Positions 42,619 to 49,846 of a stretch of 64,000 nt of DNA are shown in pieces (position 1 is the stretch's first letter; every line of letters begins with the position of its first letter). The stretch comes from Bacteroides congonensis (GTDB taxonomy: Bacteria > Bacteroidota > Bacteroidia > Bacteroidales > Bacteroidaceae): the NCBI RefSeq assembly GCF_900130125.1, contig NZ_FQXY01000011.1:248001-312000 (forward strand), given 5' to 3'. Under the pieces are notes generated by a model that saw only the letters and a program-made list of their open reading frames with translations, had not been told where the DNA came from and ran no database searches. The translations under genes and the position numbers were made by a program.

Positions 42619-43407
42619 TCATAAAAGTTTTAATGCTTGTTCCACTTTATTGGTCAAGTCGATAAATTCTTCTACCGATAGTTGCTCCGGGCGTTTATTG
42701 AATAATATGTCTTCTGTCAGCGGACAGTCTTTTCCTAAAATCGGCTTGATGGAGTTGCGCAATGTCTTGCGGCGTTGGTTGAAAGTTGTTTTCACCACTT
42801 GCTTGAACAGTTTCGGGTCGCATCCCAACTCTTTCGTGTCGTTGCGCGTCATTCGGATAACGGCACTTTTCACTTTTGGGGGCGGATTGAATACATGCTC
42901 GCTCACCGTGAACAGATATTCCACTTTGTACCATGCCTGTATCAGTACGCTGAGGATGCCATACGTCTTGCTGCCGGGGCCGGCGGCGATACGTTCGGCC
43001 ACTTCCTTCTGAATCATACCTGTGCAGCAGGGTATAATATCCTTATTGTCCAGCATCTTGAAAAAAATCTGGCTGGAGATATTATACGGGTAATTACCGG
43101 TCAGGACGAAAGGTTTGCCGTCGAACAACCGGTTGAGGTTCATCTTCAGAAAGTCGTCCTCGATGATATGGTCTTCCAGTGACGGATAGGCTTCGCGGAG
43201 ATAGGCAACCGATTCATAGTCAACTTCCACGACTTTCACCAACCGGTCTTTTTTTACCAGAAACTGGGTCAATACTCCCATGCCCGGCCCCACTTCGAGA
43301 ATAGGCAATTCCGGGAAGGTGTCGACGGTATCGGCAATATCCTGCGCAACTTTCAAATCTTTCAGAAAGTGCTGTCCGAGAAACTTTTTAGGCTTTACTA
43401 ATTTCAT
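42619..43407 (-). CDS. rsmA: 16S rRNA dimethyladenosine transferase RsmA (KsgA)
   Basis: The 262-residue protein has the KsgA start KPKKFLGQHFLKDLKVAQDI, SAM-binding LEVGPGMGVLTQFL, and catalytic LTGNYPYNISSQIFFK (NLPY-type motif as NYPY). It dimethylates two adenines in the 3' helix 45 of 16S rRNA during small-subunit assembly. A divergent promoter region with the 43523 gene lies upstream. Confidence 0.97.
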   Translation of the reverse strand: MKLVKPKKFLGQHFLKDLKVAQDIADTVDTFPELPILEVGPGMGVLTQFLVKKDRLVKVVEVDYESVAYLREAYPSLEDHIIEDDFLKMNLNRLFDGKPFVLTGNYPYNISSQIFFKMLDNKDIIPCCTGMIQKEVAERIAAGPGSKTYGILSVLIQAWYKVEYLFTVSEHVFNPPPKVKSAVIRMTRNDTKELGCDPKLFKQVVKTTFNQRRKTLRNSIKPILGKDCPLTEDILFNKRPEQLSVEEFIDLTNKVEQALKLL

Positions 43408-43423
43408 TTACCAACTAAATAAT

Positions 43424-43446
43424 TACTTTTGCAGCCGACAAAGGTA
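43424..43446. promoter_or_regulatory. Back-to-back -7 boxes of rsmA and the 43523 gene
   Basis: TACTTTTG on the plus strand (43424-43431) and TACCTTTG on the minus strand (43439-43446) are only seven bases apart, so the two RNA polymerase sites overlap and cannot be used at once. Confidence 0.6.
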
Positions 43447-43522
43447 ATTCTTTTAAATGAAGAACGTGCCACTATTTAAAAAAATAAATGATGTGCCGGC
43501 GTAGCTAATCGAAGAATAAAGA

Positions 43523-44509
43523 ATGGAGAAACTATTAAAAAAGACGCTGAAGCTAGTGTTACCGATTGTTTTGGGCGGCTTTATCTTGTTTTGGGTATAT
43601 CGCGACTTTGATTTTGCAAAGGTGGGCGATGTATTGATGCACGGCACAAACTGGTGGTGGATGCTTTTCTCACTATTGTTCGGAGTCCTTGCCCAAGTGT
43701 TTCGTGGCTGGCGATGGCGGCAGACGCTGGATCCGCTGGACGCTTTTCCGAAAAGAAGCGATTGTGTGAACGCTATCTTTGTCTCTTATGCGGCCAGTCT
43801 GGTTATCCCTAGAATCGGCGAAGTGAGCCGCTGTGGCATATTAGCCAAATATGACAATGTGTCATTTGCCAAATCACTGGGGACGGTTGTGACCGAACGG
43901 CTGGTCGATACACTGACCATCCTTCTGATAACAGGCGTTACCGTATTGCTGCAAATGCCGGTATTTGTCACTTTCCTTCAGCAGACCGGAACGAAGATAC
44001 CTTCCCTTCTGCATCTTCTGACGTCTGTTTGGTTTTACATTGTCCTGTTTTGTTTTATCGGGGTGGGAGTACTTCTTTATTATTTAAGAAAGACATTGTT
44101 TTTCTACGAAAAAGTGAAAGGCTTTGTACTTAATATTTGGGAAGGCATCATGTCGTTGAAGGGCGTGCGCAATATCCCCCTCTTTATTTTTTATACATTG
44201 GCCATTTGGGCATGCTACTTTTTCCATTTCTATTTTACATTCTATTGCTTCGCTTTCACCGCTCACCTGGACATGATGGCGGCATTGGTCATGTTTGTAG
44301 TCGGTACATTCGCCGTAATTGTACCTACTCCCAACGGGGCGGGGCCGTGGCACTTCGCCATCATTTCCATGATGATGTTTTATGGGGTTAATGAAGTGGA
44401 TGCCGGAGTCTTTGCCTTGATTGTACACGGTATCCAAACCCTTCTGGTCGTTTTGCTGGGTATCTATGGCTTTGCAGCTTTACCGTTTACCAATAGGCAT
44501 CGGGAATGA
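43523..44509 (+). CDS. Flippase-like/lysylphosphatidylglycerol-synthase-type membrane protein
   Basis: This 328-residue polytopic protein has about eight helices. It matches the LPG-synthase transmembrane/UPF0104 family by FRGWRWRQTLDPLDAFPKRS, NAIFVSYAASLVIPRIGEVS, VVTERLVDTLTILLITGV and the terminal VPTPNGAGPWHFAIISMMMF motif. Family members move or modify lipids; the C-terminal aminoacyl-transferase domain of MprF is absent, so this is a stand-alone membrane part. The open frame includes the promoter-facing Lys-rich start MEKLLKKTLKLVLP. Confidence 0.88.
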   Translation: MEKLLKKTLKLVLPIVLGGFILFWVYRDFDFAKVGDVLMHGTNWWWMLFSLLFGVLAQVFRGWRWRQTLDPLDAFPKRSDCVNAIFVSYAASLVIPRIGEVSRCGILAKYDNVSFAKSLGTVVTERLVDTLTILLITGVTVLLQMPVFVTFLQQTGTKIPSLLHLLTSVWFYIVLFCFIGVGVLLYYLRKTLFFYEKVKGFVLNIWEGIMSLKGVRNIPLFIFYTLAIWACYFFHFYFTFYCFAFTAHLDMMAALVMFVVGTFAVIVPTPNGAGPWHFAIISMMMFYGVNEVDAGVFALIVHGIQTLLVVLLGIYGFAALPFTNRHRE

Positions 44510-44655
44510 TATTTTCTTAAAGAATCTACTTGGATGATATGCGAATGTTGGCTTTGGAATGAATGTTTTTGCTAACGTCCTTTGTCATCTGAAAACTTTT
44601 CCATAACTTGCCACTGTTTAATTATTAGATTTAAAACAGTTTTAAAATATTTGTT

Positions 44656-46113
44656 ATGAGTACAATTCTTTCTTTAGCTCCACAGAACGTGTGGAAGCAT
44701 TTTTATTCGTTGACTCAAATTCCCCGTCCGTCAGGACATATGGAAAAAGTGACTGACTTCCTGATTAATTTCGGAAAAGGCCTGGGGCTGGAATCGTTTG
44801 TTGACGAAGCAGGCAACGTGATTATCCGCAAACCTGCGACTCCGGGCATGGAAAACCGGAAAGGTGTAATTCTTCAGGCGCATATGGATATGGTTCCTCA
44901 AAAGAACAACGATACCGTGCATGATTTTGAAAAAGACCCGATTGAAACGTATATAGATGGCGACTGGGTGAAAGCGAAAGGCACTACCCTAGGTGCTGAC
45001 AACGGACTTGGCGTAGCTGCCATCATGGCCGTACTGGAAGCCAAAGACCTGAAACACGGCCCGTTGGAAGCCCTCATCACCAAAGACGAAGAAACCGGAA
45101 TGTTCGGTGCATTCGGATTGAAACCGGGTACGGTGAATGGGGAAATCCTTCTGAACCTCGACTCGGAAGACGAAGGCGAACTGTACATCGGTTGTGCCGG
45201 CGGTATGGACGTCACTGCTACATTGGAATATAAGGAAGTAGCTCCCGAAGCAGGCGACATCGCTGTAAAAGTTACCTTGAAAGGCTTGCGTGGCGGACAT
45301 TCCGGATTGGAAATCAATGAAGGCCGTGCCAATGCCAATAAATTGCTGGTTCGCTTTATCCGTGAGGCCGTTGCCAGTTATGAAGCCCGTCTGGCTAGTT
45401 GGGAAGGTGGCAATATGCGAAATGCCATTCCACGTGAAGCGCACGCCATCGTTACTATCCCTGCTGAGAATGAAGAAGAATTGCTGGGCTTGGTGAAATA
45501 CTGCGAAGACTTGTTCAATGAAGAATATTCGGCTATCGAAACTCCGATCAGCTTTACGGCGGAACGTGTGGAACTTCCGGCAGGTCAGGTGCCCGAAGAA
45601 ATTCAGGATAACCTGATTGATGCCATCTTTGCTTGTCAGAATGGCGTGACGCGTATGATTCCTACTGTGCCCGATACAGTGGAAACTTCTTCCAATCTTG
45701 CTATAATAACGATTGGCGAAGGCAAGGCGGCTATTAAGATTTTGGCTCGCAGCTCCTCTGATAGCATGAAGGAGTATCTGACTACCAGTCTTGAGTCTTG
45801 TTTCTCTATGGCAGGAATGAAGGTAGAGATGACAGGCGGCTATTCCGGTTGGCAGCCCGATGTTAATTCACCGATTCTGCACGCGATGAAATCATCTTAT
45901 AAGCAGCAGTTTGGAGTAGAACCCGCGGTGAAAGTGATTCATGCAGGTTTGGAATGTGGTATTATCGGCGCTATCATTCCGGGGTTGGACATGATTTCCT
46001 TCGGCCCGACATTGCGTTCTCCGCACTCGCCGGACGAAAGAGCATTGATTCCTACCGTACAGAAGTTCTATGACTTCCTCGTAGCAACTTTGGAACAGAC
46101 TCCAATGAAGTAA
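44656..46113 (+). CDS. pepD: Aminoacyl-histidine dipeptidase PepD (M20 family)
   Basis: The 485-residue cytosolic metallopeptidase has zinc ligands in VILQAHMDMVPQ, LGADNGLGVAA, ITKDEETGMFGAFGL and LDSEDEGELYIGCAGG. The dimerisation domain contains LRGGHSGLEINEGRANA, and FGPTLRSPHSPDERALIP follows with the last ligand His. It hydrolyses Xaa-His and other dipeptides. Length and order match PepD. It is followed by a strong terminator. Confidence 0.96.
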   Translation: MSTILSLAPQNVWKHFYSLTQIPRPSGHMEKVTDFLINFGKGLGLESFVDEAGNVIIRKPATPGMENRKGVILQAHMDMVPQKNNDTVHDFEKDPIETYIDGDWVKAKGTTLGADNGLGVAAIMAVLEAKDLKHGPLEALITKDEETGMFGAFGLKPGTVNGEILLNLDSEDEGELYIGCAGGMDVTATLEYKEVAPEAGDIAVKVTLKGLRGGHSGLEINEGRANANKLLVRFIREAVASYEARLASWEGGNMRNAIPREAHAIVTIPAENEEELLGLVKYCEDLFNEEYSAIETPISFTAERVELPAGQVPEEIQDNLIDAIFACQNGVTRMIPTVPDTVETSSNLAIITIGEGKAAIKILARSSSDSMKEYLTTSLESCFSMAGMKVEMTGGYSGWQPDVNSPILHAMKSSYKQQFGVEPAVKVIHAGLECGIIGAIIPGLDMISFGPTLRSPHSPDERALIPTVQKFYDFLVATLEQTPMK

Positions 46114-46189
46114 AAAAACGTATGATATAACGTATTCTTTCCTGTTATATAGCTTATTCCTTTCTATTATATAATAGGTATCGTATAGA

Positions 46190-46226
46190 AAAAGGCACGG
46201 ATGACATTTCATCCGTGCCTTTTTGT
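46190..46226 (+). terminator. Terminator after pepD
   Basis: AAAAGGCACGGATGA (46190-46204) pairs with TCATCCGTGCCTTTT (46209-46223) and is followed by T. Confidence 0.9.
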
Positions 46227-46415
46227 CTTATTTGCTGCCACTTTGTTATCGGTTTACTGCCATTTATGTTACGAAATAGTTTCTTAAGAATTAAATTAAT
46301 TGATGCAAATCAATTAATATGCTATAAAACATAAAATTCTGCCTTTTTTAGGTACAACCTATAAACAAAGGCCTTATTTTTGTGTTATAAAACATGTAAA
46401 TGAAAGGGTAACAAA
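46227..46415 (+). other. Intergenic region before the mini-peptide genes
   Basis: There is no gene. It contains a perfect 10-bp dyad (ATTAATTGAT at 46295-46304, ATCAATTAAT at 46309-46318, separated by GCAA) and the -7 box at 46375. The dyad is placed like an operator for the two small peptides downstream. Confidence 0.5.
46375..46382 (+). promoter_or_regulatory. -7 box of the mini-peptide genes
   Basis: TATTTTTG matches TAnnTTTG, 33 bases before ATG 46416. No clear -33 TTTG was seen, and the dyad at 46295-46318 lies about 57 bp upstream. Confidence 0.5.
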
Positions 46416-46514
46416 ATGAAAAGGTTAAAAAGATTGTTTAGAAAGTTCGGCGAAGCCGACGTACATGTTTGGGGATATTCAACAATTAATACTCTCCCGA
46501 ACGAAGAAAAGTAG
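46416..46514 (+). CDS. WGY mini-peptide 1 (32 residues)
   Basis: The ATG at 46416 opens MKRLKRLFRKFGEADVHVW followed by GYSTINTLPNEEK and a TAG stop. The N-terminus is strongly basic and amphipathic, and the C-terminus is acidic and polar. It is preceded by GGGTAAC and a -7 box. It shares RK(F/I)-x-E and the WGY core with the next peptide at 46557. No family is recognised. It could be a secreted or cytoplasmic signal peptide, a leader or a substrate of a modifying enzyme, but no such enzyme is nearby. Confidence 0.55.
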   Translation: MKRLKRLFRKFGEADVHVWGYSTINTLPNEEK

Positions 46515-46556
46515 TTTTAGTTTTCAGGAATTAGTAATTTAAAAGGTTTAAAGATT

Positions 46557-46649
46557 ATGGCAAAGAAAATGAGTTCTTTAGTAAGAAAAATCCTCAGTGA
46601 AGTAGGTCGTAACGAAATGCTTGCATGGGGGTACAGAATTGAGAAATGA
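46557..46649 (+). CDS. WGY mini-peptide 2 (30 residues)
   Basis: The ATG at 46557 opens MAKKMSSLVRKILSEVGRN followed by EMLAWGYRIEK and a TGA stop. Like mini-peptide 1 (46416) it has a cationic amphipathic helix and a WGY core near the end. AAAAGG lies about ten bases before the ATG, a possible ribosome site. A strong terminator follows at 46675, so both peptides fit on one transcript of about 330 bases. Confidence 0.55.
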   Translation: MAKKMSSLVRKILSEVGRNEMLAWGYRIEK

Positions 46650-46674
46650 GAAAAAGTGCATTAACTAAGTTTAT

Positions 46675-46716
46675 AGTGGGGATACGTTATTGAAAACGCT
46701 ATCCCCACTTTTTTGT
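46675..46716 (+). terminator. Terminator of the mini-peptide genes
   Basis: AGTGGGGATA (46675-46684) pairs with TATCCCCACT (46700-46709), with an inner CGTT/AACG extension, and is followed by TTTTTG. Confidence 0.9.
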
Positions 46717-46744
46717 ATCTATGATATCTCTGGCAGGCTGACCA

Positions 46745-47176
46745 TTATCCCCAAATCTTCAGGCATATTCTTCGCAGCCAACAGTTACGGCAGTTTGTTT
46801 GTTCCAGTGACAGTTCCTTTTCCAATTTACATATCCGCTTATACTGTTTAAGGCATCTCGTTTGTAGTGTATCGCGTTGATTTTTTGTTGCTTCATACAT
46901 TCCGATTTCCTTGTCTTGTTTGCCCAAAAGTGACATATATATGGAGCAAAGTTTCGATTTGTCTATGCAAAATCGCTCTAGTTTCTCAATATACATTAAT
47001 GTAAGCCCGTGTTTGTTCCGGTTTATAAAGTCCTGAACACTTCCGTCGTCTATGATGTCGACGCCGGGTCGTTCGTAGCATACGGTGATTTCTTTCATTT
47101 CTATCAGAATCCAAACGTATTCTTTTTCAAATCCGTACTTCTCGGCTGCTTCTTCTATGGTAATCCATTGTGCCAT
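46745..47176 (-). CDS. Hypothetical protein with HTH-like start and cysteine cluster
   Basis: This 143-residue protein begins with WITIEEAAEKYGFEKEYVWI, which resembles an excisionase/MerR-type DNA-binding helix pair. A coiled-coil region follows (QRDTLQTRCLKQYKRICKLE KELSLEQ). A C-terminal Cys group is seen (CLKQYKRIC, CRNCWLRRICLKIWG). No family is known to me. A metal site is possible from the Cys spacing C-x2-C-x5-C. It lies between the mini-peptide terminator and the palindromic region and reads towards the peptides. Confidence 0.6.
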   Translation of the reverse strand: MAQWITIEEAAEKYGFEKEYVWILIEMKEITVCYERPGVDIIDDGSVQDFINRNKHGLTLMYIEKLERFCIDKSKLCSIYMSLLGKQDKEIGMYEATKNQRDTLQTRCLKQYKRICKLEKELSLEQTNCRNCWLRRICLKIWG

Positions 47177-47720
47177 AACTGTTTGTTTTTTTACGCGTTA
47201 TACAATAAGGGGTGAATAATGCATCTGTTTGTCCATAAATGCCTTATTCATTTATATTAGTACAACGAGCATTCACACTTCTTGCCGTCCGGTGAGTGAG
47301 GACGATTTGGGGAATAATTGCGGGTTATGAAACCGACCGGATACAAGAAAGACGTGAATGCTGTCGCACCATTATCCATCTTCAAGGCTAGCAATACCTT
47401 CGCAAAAGATAATGATAACGACAGACATCCACGTCAATCGTTTATATATAACACATCTTTTACGGATATGTTGATATACAGCCGTTCACGTGAAGTATCT
47501 GCCGTATCATCCTTCTTTGCTAAGATTTGCTATTTTAGAAGACGAAGGATAATACACTTTTACTTCATAAAGAAATAAAAACCGCTTTCTGCCTATTCAT
47601 CACGCTGATGAGCGGAAAGCGTATGACAAAGATAAATGATTTATTTGAAATATATCGGAAATAAGGAAAGAAATGCGAGAAGTTTTGTATTAATTCATAT
47701 GGGAAAGCTCTCTGCGCTAC
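47177..47720 (+). other. Non-coding stretch with a minus-strand hairpin
   Basis: There is no secure gene. An 84-codon frame (ATG 47327 to 47578) exists, but its composition is not convincing (see rejected items). A -7-like box TATCTTTG on the minus strand (47627-47634) sits next to the hairpin at 47583-47621. Confidence 0.4.
47576..47621 (-). terminator. Minus-strand terminator-like hairpin
   Basis: CGCTTTCTGC (47583-47592) pairs with GCGGAAAGCG (47612-47621), with one G-U pair. On the minus strand it is followed by GGTTTTTATTT. It would end a transcript coming leftward from the palindromic region. Confidence 0.55.
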
Positions 47721-48422
47721 TAGAATAAAAAACAAAATCATTTCTCATGTTCTCATAGCGAAATATATTCATTTGATTACCAGATATATAATGAATGAGA
47801 ATTAAAATCTTTACATGTATTTCTCATGGTTTATAGCTCTAAAATGCCTTTAGGGAAGGTATTTCTCATGCATTGTTTCGCATTTCTCATGATGCATATT
47901 ATGCTTGTCCTTGTTTCAGGATACTAATATGTATAGGTCAATATAGTCGTAGTTTGTATGTTAAGTCGGTAGATAAGATATCTTTCACAACTGACATTAT
48001 TGTGTTTTCCTGCCTTCATTCGTATTATTCCACTCCAGTGGACAGACCTGTGTACTCTAGTAGATAGAACTGTGCACTCTAGTGCACGAGCCTGTTCACT
48101 GGAGTGGAACGATAGAGATGCCTTATTGAAAATCTGTTGATTACAGTAGCATAATCTTTGATTGCCAGTTAGTTATAATGAAAATGAACGGTAGCTTTAC
48201 TACAGTTCATTAAGCATTGATGATCAGGCTATGAGAATACTATTTTTGATGAATGAGAAATGCCGATAATAGTATGAGAAATGCATTGATTTAAGCATAT
48301 TTTCTTGATAAAACCATGAGAAATGCATGTAAATAATTTTATTCTCATTGTATATAAGGTTAGTAATCAGATGAATATACTTTCCTATGTGAATATGAGA
48401 AATGATTTTGTTTTTTATTCTA
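47721..48422. repeat. Nested palindromic element with about 185-bp inverted arms
   Basis: The outer 28 bases are perfect inverted repeats (47721-47748 and 48395-48422). Complementarity continues inward with gaps through about 47905 and back from about 48238. In the arms the word ATGAGAAAT (or ATTTCTCAT) recurs about eight times. The arms' axis (about 48,071) matches the axis of the 22-bp repeat array at 48031-48110. No gene is in it. It could be a mobile MITE-like unit, a long RNA hairpin or a regulatory or binding-site island. Confidence 0.8.
48031..48110. repeat. Tandem 22-bp near-palindromic repeat array
   Basis: Three full 22-base units (48031-48052, 48053-48074, 48075-48096) and a partial fourth follow the pattern YACTCYAGTR... 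ending ...CTGT. Each contains a near-palindrome CACT-nn-AGTG. The array is also an inverted repeat as a whole (48028-48043 against 48094-48109, 15 of 16). No spacers are present, so it is not CRISPR. It is a possible multimeric protein-binding array. Confidence 0.75.
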
Positions 48423-48683
48423 GAGTATGGGAAGGCTGTAGACTGAATCAGTTCTGCGGATGTCGGAATCACATTCTTGCTGAATATCTACCAGAAAAGC
48501 GGAAATGCTGTATGGACATAAGTAACAAAAAAGCAGATTTTGGCATTCTTACAACAAAGGTTAGCGGTAAGTATTTGGTAATTTTATCTGGGATCCTTGA
48601 AATCTTTAGCAAACATTGCTATCTTTGTATGTGTTATTATTTAAACAAAGTTGTTTGTCAATTAGTAAATATTGATATAGCCT
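48423..48683 (+). promoter_or_regulatory. Leader and promoter of the DUF3791-DUF3990 operon
   Basis: CTTG (48596-48599), a 20-base spacer and TATCTTTG (48620-48627) form a consensus promoter, giving a leader of about 50 bases to ATG 48684. The remainder of the stretch holds no gene. The promoter lies about 175 bp right of the palindromic element. Confidence 0.75.
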
Positions 48684-48938
48684 ATGGCAAATACCCTTCA
48701 TATTAATACTAAAATAATGGAATTCGTTATTTTTGCTATTGAATGTGCAGCCCAAAAAATGAGAATTCCGGCTCCGCTTCTTTATAATCGTCTGGAGAAA
48801 GTAAATCTTATCCAACGTTATTTGGTGGAAGGATATGATATGCTTCACACCCAAAGTAAGGAATACATTGCTGACACATTGATAGAGGCATTGGAAAATT
48901 GGGAAACTCACTATAATAATAAGGAAAAAGGAATATAA
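48684..48938 (+). CDS. DUF3791 family protein (likely antitoxin-type partner)
   Basis: This 84-residue protein matches DUF3791 by MEFVIFAIECAAQKMRIPAP, YLVEGYDMLHTQSKEYIADT and the helical tail. DUF3791 genes are typically found immediately before DUF3990 genes, as here (three bases apart). That arrangement is the main ground for proposing a toxin/antitoxin-type pair. No DNA-binding helix is obvious, so autoregulation by this protein is not shown. Confidence 0.8.
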   Translation: MANTLHINTKIMEFVIFAIECAAQKMRIPAPLLYNRLEKVNLIQRYLVEGYDMLHTQSKEYIADTLIEALENWETHYNNKEKGI

Positions 48939-48941
48939 AGT

Positions 48942-49433
48942 ATGAAAGTTTATCATGGAAGTACATTGGTGGTACAATATCCTTTGGCAGGAGTGGGGCG
49001 GGATAATCTTGATTTCGGAAAAGGATTTTATGTGACCGATATCTATAATCAGGCCAAACGTTGGGCATCTGTTATGATGCTGCGCCGTCCTGATAGTTCT
49101 GCCATGGTCAATGTATATGAATTGGATGTTGCCAGACTGTCTTCCGCTAATTATAAGTTGCTTCGTTTTGAGGGCTATAATAGTGAATGGCTTGACTTTA
49201 TAGTTAGTAGCCGACAAGGAAAGAAACCATGGATTGGATATGATTTAGTAGAAGGTGGTGTAGCCAATGACCGCGTCTTTGATACGATAGAAAATTATAT
49301 TGAAGGGCAGATTTCCAAAGATATAGCTTTGGGACGTTTACGTTATGAAAAGCCTAACAATCAGCTCTGTATACTGAATCAGCAACTCATAGATGAATGT
49401 CTTTCTTTTGAAGAATGTATAATAATAAAATAG
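48942..49433 (+). CDS. DUF3990 protein, ADP-ribosyltransferase-like toxin candidate
   Basis: The 163-residue protein has the DUF3990 features MKVYHGSTLVV (His5) and LDFGKGFYVTDIYNQAKRWA (Tyr30). These look like the H and Y of H-Y-E-type ADP-ribosyltransferases (ART), with a later Tyr/Asp/Glu-containing segment (IGYDLVEGGVANDRVFDT). ART folds modify proteins or nucleic acids with ADP-ribose. Its role as toxin is inferred from the family resemblance and the small flanking partners. Length is typical. It is tightly coupled to the genes before and after it. Confidence 0.75.
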   Translation: MKVYHGSTLVVQYPLAGVGRDNLDFGKGFYVTDIYNQAKRWASVMMLRRPDSSAMVNVYELDVARLSSANYKLLRFEGYNSEWLDFIVSSRQGKKPWIGYDLVEGGVANDRVFDTIENYIEGQISKDIALGRLRYEKPNNQLCILNQQLIDECLSFEECIIIK

Positions 49434-49442
49434 TAAAGGTTT

Positions 49443-49652
49443 ATGATAGATGTATTAGTGTGGAATAAATATACCCGTATCGTGATGCAACTGGCAGAAC
49501 GCCTGAACATCTCTCCGGAAAGGGCATTGAATCTATTCTATAATAGTAAGGTTTATTCTTTTTTACTCAACAAAGAATATCCGCTAATAACTATGAGTGA
49601 TGATTATATCACTGATGAAATAATGCTTGAATTACAGCGGAAACAAGAGTAA
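49443..49652 (+). CDS. Small third gene of the DUF3990 operon
   Basis: This 69-residue soluble protein reads KYTRIVMQLAERLNISPERALNLFYNSKVY with acidic end segments. I do not name a family with certainty, though small proteins of this look commonly accompany DUF3990. It starts nine bases after the DUF3990 stop and may be a second antitoxin or a chaperone to the toxin. A terminator follows at 49726. Confidence 0.6.
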   Translation: MIDVLVWNKYTRIVMQLAERLNISPERALNLFYNSKVYSFLLNKEYPLITMSDDYITDEIMLELQRKQE

Positions 49653-49725
49653 TAATTCTCAAAGGTTGAAATCTGTCGATATAGTTCCTGTGATATTCAA
49701 TCAGAACGTTTGTTTTGTTTGTGTG

Positions 49726-49758
49726 GCATCTTTCTCCCATCGGGAAGGATGCTTTTTT
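49726..49758 (+). terminator. Terminator of the DUF3990 operon
   Basis: GCATC...TCCC (49726-49738) pairs with GGGA...GATGC (49742-49752) and is followed by TTTTTT. Confidence 0.75.
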
Positions 49759-49846
49759 ATGTGAAAAAAGGTGATTGTTTAAACTTTATTTCTTTACTTT
49801 GTTGTTTATACAGTGAGACTTATAGCGAACTTAAACTGGAAAGATT

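Noticed and set aside
47327..47578. 84-codon plus-strand ORF (MKPTGYKKDVNAVAPL...)
   Set aside because: No promoter or ribosome site of note, unusual composition with a run of arginines (RRRR), and no recognised similarity. It may be real, but evidence is too weak for a gene entry.
48031..48110. CRISPR array
   Set aside because: Units are directly adjacent with no unique spacers and are only 22 bases and dyad-symmetric; no cas genes in the window.
47873..48472. ORFs inside the palindromic element (47873-48067 plus; 48224-48472 minus)
   Set aside because: They run through the inverted arms and repeat array, and their protein sequences mirror repeat words. They are explained by the repeat structure.
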